DNA of 64,000 nucleotides from Desulfobulbus oralis (GTDB lineage Bacteria; Desulfobacterota; Desulfobulbia; Desulfobulbales; Desulfobulbaceae): assembly GCF_002952055.1 (NCBI RefSeq), contig NZ_CP021255.1, forward strand, positions 1,897,501-1,961,500, read 5' to 3'. Each line of letters begins with the position of its first letter. The first letter of the stretch is position 1. Position numbers and translations under genes: made by a program. Positions 47,093-57,200 of the stretch are shown here, in pieces. Below the pieces are notes generated by a model. That model ran no database searches and had not been told where the DNA came from. It saw only the letters and a program-made list of their open reading frames with translations.

Positions 47093-47261
47093 GGCAGGGC
47101 TCCTTTTGTAGGGATGCGGGCAAAAGGAGCGAGGTGGCAGCACAGAGTGCGGATGCAGAAAAAAAGCAGGCGCCAGCAGGGCAGGCGAATGTTTTTTGCA
47201 CTCTGTTTGCTGAGTCCCACACCCCCAGTTCCCGAGGGGTTGGTCTGCGACGTCAGGCAGC

Positions 47262-47421
47262 GGCAGGTCTTCTGGCTCGCGAATCGTCCTCCGGGCAGTC
47301 TTCCCGATCGCATGATCAGTGACGTGGCAGCCCTTTGTCCTCGCTCACAGCGGCGGGTCCGCGGGGGCATAGCCTGATGGCCGGCCTCACCCCTCTTCCC
47401 TTTCAGGCCCTTGCGGGCACC
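47262..47421 (-). ncRNA. Cobalamin riboswitch upstream of nrdD
   Basis: On the minus strand the aptamer opens with GGTGCCCGCAAGGG, then GCCTGAAAGGGAA, the conserved early box. AUGCCCCCGC and GCCGCTGTGA form the central segment, and GCCAC, CACTG and GGGAAG follow. It closes with GAGCCAGAAGACCTGCC (47278-47262), the B12-box pattern. About 170 bases of leader separate it from the nrdD start. Binding of cobalamin normally shuts the downstream genes off. Confidence 0.88.
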
Positions 47422-47439
47422 GTGCCTAGATGCGGTAGA

Positions 47440-47489
47440 TCTCCATATATAGTGGAGACTAGATACCACGGTACTATATATCGCGTCAA
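47440..47489 (-). promoter_or_regulatory. nrdD promoter with two NrdR-like boxes
   Basis: Two 16-bp palindromic sites resemble the NrdR box ACACTATATATAGTGT: 47440-47455 (TCTCCATATATAGTGG on the plus strand) and 47471-47486 (GTACTATATATCGCGT). Each matches about 12 of 16 positions. Their centres are 31 bp apart, three helical turns, which is the spacing NrdR prefers. A candidate -35 TTGACG (47489-47484) and -10 TATCTA (47465-47460), 18 bases apart, lie between and across them. Confidence 0.65.
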
Positions 47490-47715
47490 TGCCTTTTTAT
47501 CTGGCAGGAAACACCCCTGACCGGATGATGAACAAGGGGCCATGCGCGCCAAAGGTGCAGAAAAACTGAGGCTCTCCGCGTGCGTGCAGCTCTCCGCTGC
47601 CGGCAGAGGTCATGGCGAAAAGCGGAAAGCAAAAAGCCCCGGCCAGATCTTCCAGCCAGGGCATAATAAAGACGGCATGGCCGGTTGACATCGCTCCGGC
47701 CATGCCAGCGCTTCG

Positions 47716-48411
47716 CTATTTGGCGAAGTCAGGCTGGTCGCGCAGATAGACCTCGCCCCCGCGGTTCCAATAGCGCACGCAGGGCAGCTCTCGCAGGCTT
47801 TCCAGGGCCCTGCTTTCCTCCGCCTCGTCGTCCGACCAGAAGCAGATCAGGACTTCGCGCGTTTTGTCGTCCTCCGACAGGGTCGATTGCACGGTGGCAA
47901 TGCGCACGCCGGTATCCCGAATCTGGCCGATGATCTCCCGCAGGCTGCCCCGCCGGTTTTCGATCTCGCACACCATTTCCACACCCCGCGGCATGCCGCC
48001 GCCCGAAATGGTGGCCAGCGCCTGAAACACATCCCATTGGGTCAAAAGACCGACCATTTTTCTGTCTTCGTTCACCACAGGCAGAAAATGCACGTGTTTG
48101 TCCACCATCACCCGGGCGGCACGGGGCACAGTGCCGTGATACCTGATGGTAACCGGATCTTTGCGCATGAGTTCCGCCGCCTGGATCTTTTCCAGAGCGT
48201 CCAGGGCATCCACAATGTCCCGGCTGATGCTGCCCCTGGGCAGGCGGGCCTGCACATCCTTGTTGGTCACAATGCCCACCACATGGCCTTCGCCGTCAAG
48301 CACGGGCATGGTGGTAATCGTGTGGTCCCTGAACAGCCGGCGACAGTGCAACAGCGAAGTCTCCGGAGTGACCGAAATAACATCCCTGATCATCCAGTCA
48401 AGTATGAGCAT
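47716..48411 (-). CDS. CBS-domain pair with C-terminal ACT domain
   Basis: 231 residues. Two CBS motifs (about 5-60 and 77-135: MIRDVISVTPETSLLHC and LMRKDPVTIRYHGTVPRAARVM) form a Bateman module that usually senses adenine nucleotides. The remainder resembles an ACT domain (MVCEIENRRGSLREIIGQIRDTGVRIATVQS). This AcuB-like layout is frequent in sulfate reducers. It lies just downstream of the SLC13 transporter gene on the same strand, 30 bases apart, so a shared transcript and a regulatory role on transport or central metabolism are plausible but unproven. Confidence 0.88.
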   Translation of the reverse strand: MLILDWMIRDVISVTPETSLLHCRRLFRDHTITTMPVLDGEGHVVGIVTNKDVQARLPRGSISRDIVDALDALEKIQAAELMRKDPVTIRYHGTVPRAARVMVDKHVHFLPVVNEDRKMVGLLTQWDVFQALATISGGGMPRGVEMVCEIENRRGSLREIIGQIRDTGVRIATVQSTLSEDDKTREVLICFWSDDEAEESRALESLRELPCVRYWNRGGEVYLRDQPDFAK

Positions 48412-48441
48412 GAAAATCTCCTTGTTTGTTCGGAATCGGCA

Positions 48442-49824
48442 TCATGGATGGAAGGGCCAGATCAGCGGGATGAGCAGCCAGCACATCAACAGGCTGATGA
48501 TTTGCAGTGGCCAGCCGGCCTTGGCGTAGTCCGTGAAACTGTACCTGCCCGGCCCGAAGACGATGGTGTTGGACGGCGTCGCGATCGGGGTCAGGAAGCA
48601 GGTGGAGGCGCAGGCGCAGATGCCCATGGCAATGGGCAGGGGCGAAACGCCGGTGGCCGTGGCGATCGGGATGGCCAGAGGCGCCATCAGGGCCGCGGTG
48701 GCGGTATTGGACATGAAGTTGGTGATGATGGCGGTGAGGCCGCAGCAGGCGAGCTGCAGCATCCAAGGATTGTCTACATGGCTCACGACCGTATGGGCCA
48801 CCATGGCCGCCGCCCCGGACTTGGACATGGCGCTGGACATGGAAAGCATGCCGGCGAACAGAAAGATGGTGTTCCAGTCAACCGCCCGGTACGCCTCCTT
48901 CATGGTGAGGCAGCCGGTGCAGACCACCAGGGCAGCGCCCAGCATGGCGGCAGTGTTCAGGGGCATCAATTCGCTGGCCATCATGACCACGACAAAGGCG
49001 AAAATCAAAATGGCGATCCACATCTTGTTGGTGCGGCGTGCCACGTCATCGGCCTCCGACGCATCCTCAATCTCCCTGTTTTTGGGCAAAAGCTTGTAGC
49101 CAATAAGCGGAAACCAGATCCAGCCCGCGATCAGCAGGGGAATGCCGATCCGGCCATATTCAAAAAAACCGAACTGGCGCAGGAGCAGATCCGGGTTGGT
49201 CTTTATGGCCTCGCCCAGCATGGCGTTGATGATGCCGTTCGGCGGAGTGCCCACGAGCGTGACCGTACCGCCCAGGGAGGAGGCAAAGGCCACGGGCATG
49301 AGAATCCGGGCCGGAGCCACCCTGGCCTTGACGCACATGGCCATGATCATGGGCATGGCCACGACCGTGGTGCCGGTATCGGAAAGGACGGTGGACAGGG
49401 AGCCGACCGCCACCATGGAAAAGAGCAGCAGCAAGCGTGGCTTGCCCTTGGAAAGCCGCATGGCCAGTGCCCCGATCTTGTCGGCAAAGCCGGTGACAAA
49501 GGTGGCCTCGCCCACGATAAACATGGCCATGAAGAGAATGACCGTTGGGTTGCCCCAGTGACTGAAGGCGGTTTTGTTGTCCAGAACGCCGCAGAGCGAG
49601 AGGGCGACGGGCACCAGAATGGCCGTGCAGGCCAGGGGCACGACCTCGGTAAAAAACATGATGGCCGCCACCACCAGAATGCCCAGGGTTATATAGGCGT
49701 TGCTGGGGTCTTCCGGCAGCTGGATGGTCTTGGCCACCTCGGCACTGGCCCAGGCGTCCTGTGCAAGAAAAAGCGCCAGCATCGCCAGAAGCACTGCGGT
49801 CAGACTGCGTCGCGGTTTTTTCAC
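48442..49824 (-). CDS. SLC13/DASS-family anion:Na+ symporter
   Basis: 460 residues with about 11-12 hydrophobic segments. The family pattern includes SDTGTTVVAMPMIMAMC and FASSLGGTVTLVGTPPNGIIN near residue 190, the first half-repeat with SNT-like and GGT motifs. The second copy reads TNFMSNTATAALMAPLAI and ITPIATPSNTIVFG near the end. The group takes up dicarboxylates, sulfate or similar anions with sodium. The start is a GTG at 49824 with AAGGAGG upstream, followed by a signal-like segment ending QDAWA. Sulfate or dicarboxylate are both sensible substrates in a sulfate reducer; the sequence does not decide. Confidence 0.88.
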   Translation of the reverse strand: MKKPRRSLTAVLLAMLALFLAQDAWASAEVAKTIQLPEDPSNAYITLGILVVAAIMFFTEVVPLACTAILVPVALSLCGVLDNKTAFSHWGNPTVILFMAMFIVGEATFVTGFADKIGALAMRLSKGKPRLLLLFSMVAVGSLSTVLSDTGTTVVAMPMIMAMCVKARVAPARILMPVAFASSLGGTVTLVGTPPNGIINAMLGEAIKTNPDLLLRQFGFFEYGRIGIPLLIAGWIWFPLIGYKLLPKNREIEDASEADDVARRTNKMWIAILIFAFVVVMMASELMPLNTAAMLGAALVVCTGCLTMKEAYRAVDWNTIFLFAGMLSMSSAMSKSGAAAMVAHTVVSHVDNPWMLQLACCGLTAIITNFMSNTATAALMAPLAIPIATATGVSPLPIAMGICACASTCFLTPIATPSNTIVFGPGRYSFTDYAKAGWPLQIISLLMCWLLIPLIWPFHP

Positions 49825-50162
49825 TTCGTCCTCCTTGATGTATGGTGAAGGGGAACCGGGACATGGCCCCGGCCCTGTGGAGTCTGGGACGAAAAGCAGG
49901 CCCAACGGAAATGGCGCAAAACAGCACAGAGGCGCGGGCAGCGGCTGTTAGCGCCTGCAAAACAGCGTGCTGACTGTAACAGCGCGGCCCGGCGTCCGCA
50001 AGCGGCAAATACCGGCCCCAATTCCATGCCACGCACTTTCCTCAAAGGCAATTTTTTTTGACACCCGTGTCTCCCGGCCTTATGGTGGTGGACAAAACAG
50101 CGATCCGCCCCGGGTGTGCAGCTCCGGGCGGCAAGATTCACCTTCATCGAGAGGATTTTGGT
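49825..50162. other. Divergent intergenic region between SLC13 and NifX-like genes
   Basis: About 340 bases holding the upstream regions of two divergent genes. I see no clear promoter pair or hairpin. An in-frame upstream extension of the NifX-like gene from 50058 is open but does not look like protein. Confidence 0.4.
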
Positions 50163-50552
50163 ATGGCAACGGTACGGCTGGCGGTTCCATCGGAAGGCAA
50201 TGGCGGCCTGGACGGCGTGCGCTCCGGGCATTTCGGCCATTGCGCGGTGTTCACCTGCGTAGACATCGAAGACGGCAAAATTGGCTCCGTACGCATTGTG
50301 CAGAACGGCGAGCATGCGGAAGGCGGCTGCATGGTGCCTGTGCAGAAGCTGGCCCAGGAAGGGGTGAATGCCATTGTGGTAGGCGGCATCGGCATGCGCC
50401 CCCTCATGGGCTTCCAGCAGGCGGGCATTGCTGTGTACTACGATGCCGATCAGCCACAGGTGAGGCCCGTGGTGGAGGCCTTCGCGGCAGGCAGTCTGCC
50501 CCTCATCTCCGAGCAGCAGACCTGCAAGGGCAGCGGCCATTGCCACCACTGA
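50163..50552 (+). CDS. NifX/NafY-type dinitrogenase iron-molybdenum cofactor family protein
   Basis: 129 residues. The segment RLAVPSEGNGGLDGVRSGHFGHCAVFTCVDIEDG near the start and AIVVGGIGMRPLMGFQQAGIAVY match the NifB/NifX-like cofactor-binding domain. A histidine- and cysteine-containing tail CKGSGHCHH at the end could bind metal. Small proteins of this family are widespread in anaerobes without nitrogen fixation and are thought to handle metal-sulfur clusters. The ATG at 50163 follows GAGAGGA. It is monocistronic, ending at a strong terminator. Confidence 0.85.
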   Translation: MATVRLAVPSEGNGGLDGVRSGHFGHCAVFTCVDIEDGKIGSVRIVQNGEHAEGGCMVPVQKLAQEGVNAIVVGGIGMRPLMGFQQAGIAVYYDADQPQVRPVVEAFAAGSLPLISEQQTCKGSGHCHH

Positions 50553-50572
50553 AAAGGGCTGCATCCGACAGG

Positions 50573-50608
50573 GCCCGGCGGGACGCTCGTCTCGCCGGGC
50601 TTTTTTTT
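50573..50608 (+). terminator. Rho-independent terminator after the NifX-like gene
   Basis: GCCCGGCG (50573-50580) pairs with CGCCGGGC (50593-50600) and is followed by eight T residues. Confidence 0.88.
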
Positions 50609-50697
50609 GATGCCGCTTGCGCGAGCGGCATCCGTGCTTACCTGTATGGGCATTCTTCGTTCAATCTAAATTTTGTTGCGCAACCCAGGAAATTCCC

Positions 50698-53268
50698 ATG
50701 CAAAAGCTACGCTTTGACATCACCGGCATGAGCTGCGCGGCCTGCTCGGCACGGGTGGAAAAAGCGGTCTCCGGACTGAAGGGCGTGAGCGAGGCCAGTG
50801 TCAATCTGCTCAAGAACAGCATGATCGCCACCTTTGACGAGACGCTACTCTCTGCGGACGACATCATCAGCGCCGTGGACAGGGCCGGCTACGGTGCGAA
50901 CCTGCACCTGCAGCATGAGGCCGCCGCCCCAAATGCCGCCACAGTGCCCGACCCGACTGCCAGAGAGCTGGCCCAGATGCAGACCCGGCTTTTTGTCTCC
51001 ATCCTCTTTGCCCTGCCCCTTTTCGTGCTGGCCATGGGGCCGATGCTGCAGCTCTTTCAGGTGCCCCCGCGGTATGTGGCGGTCCATGCCCTGACCCAGC
51101 TCATGCTGGCTCTGCCGGTCATTTTCGTCAACTTCAGGTTCTACCGAAACGGCATCAGGGCCCTGTGCTCACTGGCGCCCAACATGGACTCTCTGATTGC
51201 CGTGGGTTCCGGGGCGGCTGCGCTCTTCAGCCTCGCCATGCTCTACCGCATCGCCCTGGCCCTGGGCATGGGCGATCTGACAGCGGCCAGTGAGGCTGCC
51301 GGCTCCCTTTACTTCGACTCGGCAGCCATGATTCTGACCCTGATTACCCTGGGCAAATTCTTTGAGGCCAGGGCCAAGGGCCGCACCTCGGAGGCCATTG
51401 CCAGGCTGATCGGCCTGGCCCCGGAAACCGCCACCCTGAGCCAGGACGGCAGGGAGAAGGTCGTTCCCCTCTCCGAGGTGCGGGTGGGCGATGTGCTCGT
51501 GGTGCGGGCCGGAGAGCGGATTCCGGTGGATGGGGAGATCCTGAGCGGCAGCGCCGCCATAGACCAGAGCGCGCTCACGGGCGAGAGCATGCCGGTGGAA
51601 AAGCAGGCGGGCGACCGGGTGACCGGCGCCACCATCAACACCTCGGGCCACCTCGTCATACGCGCGCTGCGCGTGGGCGATGACACCACCCTGGCCCAGA
51701 TTGTCCGGCTGGTGGACGAGGCTACGGCCACCAAGGCGCCCATTGGCCGACTGGCGGACAAGATCAGCGGCATCTTCGTGCCCGTGGTCATCGGCATCGC
51801 CATCCTGGCAACCGCGATCTGGCTGGCTCTGGGCTTTGGCCCGGCCTTTGCCCTGGCCATCGGCATCGCGGTGCTGGTCATTTCCTGCCCCTGCGCGCTG
51901 GGACTGGCCACGCCCACCGCCATCATGGCCGGCACGGGCCGGGGCGCGGCGAGCGGCATTCTGTTCAAGTCCGCAGAAGCCATTGAAACCGCGCATCTGG
52001 TGGACACCGTGGTCCTGGACAAAACCGGTACGGTCACCAGCGGCCGGCCGGCCCTGACCGACCTGATACCTGCCGCAGGTCTTGACAAGACGGAACTGCT
52101 CAGACTTGCGGCCTCTTTGGAAAAGCTCTCCAGCCATCCCCTGGGCAGGGCTATTGTCACCGCGGCGGAAGAACGCGGACTTGCGCTTTCTAAGGTAGAG
52201 CAATTCAGGCAGGAGCCGGGGGCGGGCATTGCCGGCCTTTGCGAGGGCCGGGAACTCTTTGCCGGCAATGCCAATGCTCTGAAGAAACAGGGCGTGGCGC
52301 TGGATGCCGCCCTGCAGGCACAGGCCGAAGCCATGGCGCAAAAGGGCAAGACCGTGCTGTACCTTGTGCAGGACAGGGCAGTGCTGGGCCTCCTGGCTGT
52401 GGCGGACCTCATCCGGGAGAGCAGCCGGGAAGCGGTGGCCGAGCTGCAGGCCATGGGGCTCAGGGTCATCATGCTGACCGGTGACCATGCGGCAAGCGCC
52501 AGGGCGGTGCAGATGGCGGCCGGCATCCCGGAGCTGCGGGCCGAGCTTTTGCCGCAGGACAAGGAAAGGGAGATCCGCGCGCTTAAGGCCCAGGGCCACA
52601 GGGTGGCCATGGTGGGCGACGGCATCAACGACGCGCCGGCCCTGGCCCGGGCAGACCTGGGCATTGCCATTGGCGCCGGCACGGATGTTGCCATCGAATC
52701 CGCCGACGTGGTGCTGATGAAAAGCGACCTCATGGACGTGGCCGCAGCCATTCAGCTTGGCCGGGCCGTGATCCGCACCATCCGGCAGAACCTGTTCTGG
52801 GCCTTCTTTTACAACAGTCTGGGCATTCCGGTGGCGGCCGGCGTCTTTTACAGCCTCTGGCACCTCACGCTGAGCCCCATGATTGCGGCAGCCGCCATGA
52901 GCCTGAGTTCACTGGGGGTGGTCACGAATGCCCTGAGACTCCGCTATTTCGCGCCGAAACGGCACGCTGTCGCAAGCGCCGCTTCGGCGTCTCTTGCTGT
53001 GGACACCGCTGCCAGCGAGGCGGCCGGCGTTCCCCCATCAAATCAAAGGAGTGAGATTATGACCAAATGTATGCGAATTGACGGCATGAGCTGTGGCCAT
53101 TGCAGCGCCAGGGTGGAGAAGGCCCTGCGCGAGCTTGCAGGCGTCAAAGACGTAAAAGTGGATCTGGAGGCCAAGACCGCCACGATCCAGGCAGACGAGG
53201 GCATAGCCGAAGAGGCGCTCAGCAGGGCCGTGACCGAGAGCGGCTACACCGTGCTGGGCATCGACTGA
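50698..53268 (+). CDS. copA: Copper-exporting P1B-type ATPase with C-terminal CopZ-like fusion
   Basis: 856 residues. The N-terminal heavy-metal domain has GMSCAAC near residue 10. Then come about eight membrane segments, TGES near 292, the metal-binding SCPCALGLA near 396, the phosphorylated aspartate in DKTGT near 440, HP in SSHPLG, and GDGINDAP near 640. CPC plus the N-terminal MxCxxC indicates Cu(I) export. The frame continues without a stop through a serine/alanine-rich linker into a second heavy-metal domain with GMSCGHC near residue 795. The same last ~70 residues could be translated independently from an ATG at 53059. The ATG at 50698 is the start; an earlier frame lacks protein features. 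Confidence 0.95.
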   Translation: MQKLRFDITGMSCAACSARVEKAVSGLKGVSEASVNLLKNSMIATFDETLLSADDIISAVDRAGYGANLHLQHEAAAPNAATVPDPTARELAQMQTRLFVSILFALPLFVLAMGPMLQLFQVPPRYVAVHALTQLMLALPVIFVNFRFYRNGIRALCSLAPNMDSLIAVGSGAAALFSLAMLYRIALALGMGDLTAASEAAGSLYFDSAAMILTLITLGKFFEARAKGRTSEAIARLIGLAPETATLSQDGREKVVPLSEVRVGDVLVVRAGERIPVDGEILSGSAAIDQSALTGESMPVEKQAGDRVTGATINTSGHLVIRALRVGDDTTLAQIVRLVDEATATKAPIGRLADKISGIFVPVVIGIAILATAIWLALGFGPAFALAIGIAVLVISCPCALGLATPTAIMAGTGRGAASGILFKSAEAIETAHLVDTVVLDKTGTVTSGRPALTDLIPAAGLDKTELLRLAASLEKLSSHPLGRAIVTAAEERGLALSKVEQFRQEPGAGIAGLCEGRELFAGNANALKKQGVALDAALQAQAEAMAQKGKTVLYLVQDRAVLGLLAVADLIRESSREAVAELQAMGLRVIMLTGDHAASARAVQMAAGIPELRAELLPQDKEREIRALKAQGHRVAMVGDGINDAPALARADLGIAIGAGTDVAIESADVVLMKSDLMDVAAAIQLGRAVIRTIRQNLFWAFFYNSLGIPVAAGVFYSLWHLTLSPMIAAAAMSLSSLGVVTNALRLRYFAPKRHAVASAASASLAVDTAASEAAGVPPSNQRSEIMTKCMRIDGMSCGHCSARVEKALRELAGVKDVKVDLEAKTATIQADEGIAEEALSRAVTESGYTVLGID
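53059..53268 (+). other. copZ: Possible internal start for a free CopZ-like copper chaperone
   Basis: Inside copA, ATG 53059 is preceded by AAAGGAG at 53044-53050 with ideal spacing, and it opens a 69-residue protein [19 protein letters not shown]... typical of CopZ in length and fold. It is in the same frame as copA, with no stop between. Translation could therefore yield both the fused ATPase and free chaperone. Evidence is the ribosome site and the exact domain boundary. Confidence 0.6.
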
Positions 53269-53324
53269 ACAGGCCTCTAGTCACAGGTTCGTGCCCGGTT
53301 TCGTCCACCACAGAAGATCTGTGT

Positions 53325-53403
53325 GGGTGCGCAGTTGATCTGGTAAGCCGGACACCGGCCTGTCAAGCCGGAGGTCGCGACTTCGAGCCTCGTCGGCCCC
53401 GCC
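53325..53403 (+). pseudogene. Degenerate tRNA-Asp (GTC) copy
   Basis: The stretch CCGGCCTGTCAAGCCGG forms a perfect anticodon arm with anticodon GTC, followed by GAGGTCGCGACTTCGAGCC and CGTCGGCCCCGCC, very like a tRNA-Asp 3' half. The 5' acceptor side (GGGTGCG) does not pair with CGGCCCC at positions 4 and 5, the D arm has extra bases, and the T stem is damaged. I read it as a tRNA relic, perhaps left by an integration event. Confidence 0.5.
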
Positions 53404-53415
53404 GGCTACCAGTGC

Positions 53416-53451
53416 AAAGCCCCCTTGGAACGGCAGTTCCGAGGGGGCTTT
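53416..53451 (+). terminator. Strong hairpin after the tRNA-Asp-like sequence
   Basis: AAAGCCCCCTTGGAAC (53416-53431) pairs along its whole length with GTTCCGAGGGGGCTTT (53436-53451) around the loop GGCA, with one T-G pair. The T tract is short. The hairpin could terminate in either direction. Confidence 0.65.
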
Positions 53452-53534
53452 GCCATGTTGTCGCCTTTGCTCGTACAGGGAGGCGTGATTGCGCGCAGTG
53501 TCACTGGGGCAAGGCCCGGATTTTCAACGGGCTG

Positions 53535-53846
53535 TCAGCAAGCCCCGTCCAAATAGTCATCTGTTTGTTCGTTCGCTTCCCATTCGGCGTTCAGAGCGCT
53601 GTTATCGCCATGAGGGCTTTCATCGAAAGTGCTGTTCTTTCCTGCATCATCAGATGAAGCAATCGCCATACCGCAAAAGAAGGCAGCGGAAAGCTCTTCC
53701 TTCTTGCTTTGTTTCATATCGATATTTTTTTCAGACTCTTGGTGTTTCTGCATAAATTTAACTATATTGTTCAGAAATGATACTGTACTATAGAAAAAAA
53801 TAACAATTAGCAAAAGTATACCTGTAATAATGAAAAAGGCAATCAT
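53535..53846 (-). CDS. Small membrane protein of unknown function next to the CRISPR array
   Basis: 103 residues. The N-terminus is a hydrophobic helix (IAFFIITGILLLIVIFFYS, about 2-20), followed by a basic/polar linker and an acidic, low-complexity C-terminus (SSDDAGKNSTFDES, then EANEQTDDYLDG). GGAGG lies at good spacing before the ATG, and the codon usage is AT-rich. I do not recognise the family. It could be a real small orphan gene or part of a foreign insertion between the tRNA relic and the array. Confidence 0.5.
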   Translation of the reverse strand: MIAFFIITGILLLIVIFFYSTVSFLNNIVKFMQKHQESEKNIDMKQSKKEELSAAFFCGMAIASSDDAGKNSTFDESPHGDNSALNAEWEANEQTDDYLDGAC

Positions 53847-54203
53847 AAGGACCTCCTGAATTATGATTTACACATCCTTGAAAAAGCAGGGCTGTATAGT
53901 ACAGCTTAACACGCAGGCAAGTATATGACAATGATTTATTTATGAGATACAAACTGCTTGTATTATTCAGGAAAATTTACCTCTTCTACAAAGTAGAATT
54001 ACTCGTCCCTGCAGCCTGAGCTAATCATTGCTCTCAAATAAAGCTTTTATATCATTCACTTCAGAAGAAATATTCTGATTTTGCACAATGTGAGTTTTAA
54101 CACAGCTTCATTCAGCGCATAAAACTCTTTGCACCGCTGAATTTATAATTATTGCACAAAGATATTTTTCTATCTTACTTTTGCTTAATCAGTCCAGCGT
54201 ATA
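53847..54203. other. AT-rich non-coding region flanking the CRISPR array
   Basis: About 357 bases of distinctly AT-rich sequence with no open frame of note. Its composition is leader-like, but the adjacent first repeat is the degenerate one, which is usual for the far end of an array. Its role as leader or trailer is unresolved. Confidence 0.5.
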
Positions 54204-57200
54204 ATCCTAATCCCTTATCAAGTCAGGTCATATCAAACCAATAATTGATGGTCACAAGGTAGTATTTGAGGATAATCAGGTCGTAATCCCTTATCAAGTC
54301 AGGTCATATCAAACCCACCGTCAACAAGGTCCAAGCCGTCACGCCTACGGGCATGTCGTAATCCCTTATCAAGTCAGGTCATATCAAACGACGGCCGGTT
54401 TTTGAAACAGTTATTGTTATACCGTCGTAATCCCTTATCAAGTCAGGTCATATCAAACTGCCCACCCAGCCAGCGGGTAGCTGGCGCTCCAGGTCGTCGT
54501 AATCCCTTATCAAGTCAGGTCATATCAAACAGAATGCTGACGATAAAATTTAAAACTTGTTTTGGTCGGTCGTAATCCCTTATCAAGTCAGGTCATATCA
54601 AACAAGAGTAAAGAGCAACAATGACCGCCCCAACAACGCTCGTCGTAATCCCTTATCAAGTCAGGTCATATCAAACCCTGGCAAGGCGGAATATATCCGC
54701 TCGTCCATTCGTCGTGTCGTAATCCCTTATCAAGTCAGGTCATATCAAACCGGTGTGGTTCTTGCGACATGGAGGAAGTATATATCCCTGGGTCGTAATC
54801 CCTTATCAAGTCAGGTCATATCAAACTGATCGCATCAAAGCTAACCAAGCAGAGACTCACACAATGGTCGTAATCCCTTATCAAGGCAGGTCATATCAAA
54901 CACCCTTCCCACAGGAGATTTTATCGTGTACCAGTTAAAAATGGTCGTAATCCCTTATCAAGTCAGGTCATATCAAACTAAAGATAATACTGAAGGTTAG
55001 GAATAAGACATGAGCGTCGTAATCCCTTATCAAGTCAGGTCATATCAAACGCGAACGAGCCCAAGACGGATGGTTCCGGGAAGTCCCGGTCGTAATCCCT
55101 TATCAAGTCAGGTCATATCAAACCCCTCCAGACCGGAAAAGTCCGCCCCGGCATTTTGGTCGTAATCCCTTATCAAGTCAGGTCATATCAAACATTATGT
55201 CTCGTTATTTCAATTCCAGCGACCTGAACAGTCGTAATCCCTTATCAAGTCAGGTCATATCAAACCACGGACGTTTTTGTTTCCTTGGGCTTATTGCCCA
55301 AGGGTCGTAATCCCTTATCAAGTCAGGTCATATCAAACAAGGATGCTCCGGTAATAGTACTGGAACATTCGGGGGTCGTAATCCCTTATCAAGTCAGGTC
55401 ATATCAAACGCATAACAAAATTGAAACATGGTTGATGCTCGACTGGAGTCGTAATCCCTTATCAAGTCAGGTCATATCAAACTAGTTGACACCAGTAACC
55501 AGACCATGGAGGGTAACATGGGTCGTAATCCCTTATCAAGTCAGGTCATATCAAACTTACGAGGAGCTGCAGGCCGGGCGGCGGATTATTGCCGCCCGTC
55601 GTAATCCCTTATCAAGTCAGGTCATATCAAACTCCGGCTGTTGAGCTGGGACAACGAGGATGGCGCACGTCGTAATCCCTTATCAAGTCAGGTCATATCA
55701 AACGTGGATAGCGACGCGGCGCTCCTGCACGCGGTGTTCGTCGTAATCCCTTATCAAGTCAGGTCATATCAAACCCATACATCGTGACCAAAAGCGGCTA
55801 CGTCGGGGGAACGTCGTAATCCCTTATCAAGTCAGGTCATATCAAACATGCCCTGTTCTGCCTGAAGAACAGGCTGAGCAACGAGTTGAGTCGTAATCCC
55901 TTATCAAGTCAGGTCATATCAAACGCTTGATGCCTTCTTGACCGATGCCAAGCGACCCTACCCCGTCGTAATCCCTTATCAAGTCAGGTCATATCAAACT
56001 ATCCGCCAGAGCTCCTGGGATCCCCCCTCCGTCTGGTCGTAATCCCTTATCAAGTCAGGTCATATCAAACGCCAGTTTGGGCTGGAAAATTTAACAGCGG
56101 CCTGTGGGTCGTAATCCCTTATCAAGTCAGGTCATATCAAACTTGAGCGGCGGGACGGCTTTGGGCATCCGGTGTGGGATCGTCGTAATCCCTTATCAAG
56201 TCAGGTCATATCAAACCCAGCCCCCGGGTTTTGCAGGTGCGTCCCTTGATGGGTCGTAATCCCTTATCAAGTCAGGTCATATCAAACGACACCGGCAAAT
56301 TCCGGCTGCAGATTGCGGCCGGGATTGGTCGTAATCCCTTATCAAGTCAGGTCATATCAAACCCGGGGAATTCCCACAAAGAACAGGAGATGCTATGGAT
56401 ACGTCGTAATCCCTTATCAAGTCAGGTCATATCAAACCTGGCTGACCTTTCCCTTATTGGGCAAGTCGCCGATAAGGGTCGTAATCCCTTATCAAGTCAG
56501 GTCATATCAAACAAGCTGCTAGAATTTTTTCACTAAACAGCTAGCAGCTTGGTCGTAATCCCTTATCAAGTCAGGTCATATCAAACGTTCTACGATCCTG
56601 CAAGGGACAAATGTCTGTTCTTCGAGGTCGTAATCCCTTATCAAGTCAGGTCATATCAAACGCGTAGCCAGGCCGCGGCTCGATCGAGCCCTTTCCTTCC
56701 TCGTCGTAATCCCTTATCAAGTCAGGTCATATCAAACGTCAGGAATTTTTGAAGAGTATCGAAGCAGTTAAGGTGTCGTAATCCCTTATCAAGTCAGGTC
56801 ATATCAAACGGTCTCCGATGCCACGGACAATCGTTTCCCGGCATGGGGTCGTAATCCCTTATCAAGTCAGGTCATATCAAACGGACAAAAAGACTCACGA
56901 GAAGTCGATGCAGCTTAAGAGTCGTAATCCCTTATCAAGTCAGGTCATATCAAACCTGACATATACGATGGCTTATATGGTTGGGTGTAACTTTGGTCGT
57001 AATCCCTTATCAAGTCAGGTCATATCAAACGGAAGACCCAAATTCCTCCCTCCGTTTCGAAAAATGGGTCGTAATCCCTTATCAAGTCAGGTCATATCAA
57101 ACAAGGCCCCAATCCTTGGGGCAAGGGGGAATTATGTTTGCGTCGTAATCCCTTATCAAGTCAGGTCATATCAAACGAAGGGACTGACGCTGGATTACAG

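Noticed and set aside
47093-47261. A hairpin plus T-run (CGCC...GGCG, CCTGC, T7) in the nrdD leader as the riboswitch terminator
   Set aside because: The stem is only about four pairs and the T run is several bases away, so it is too weak to call.
47887-49848. A plus-strand frame of about 650 codons rich in His and Gly
   Set aside because: Antisense to the CBS/ACT and SLC13 genes; low-complexity shadow composition.
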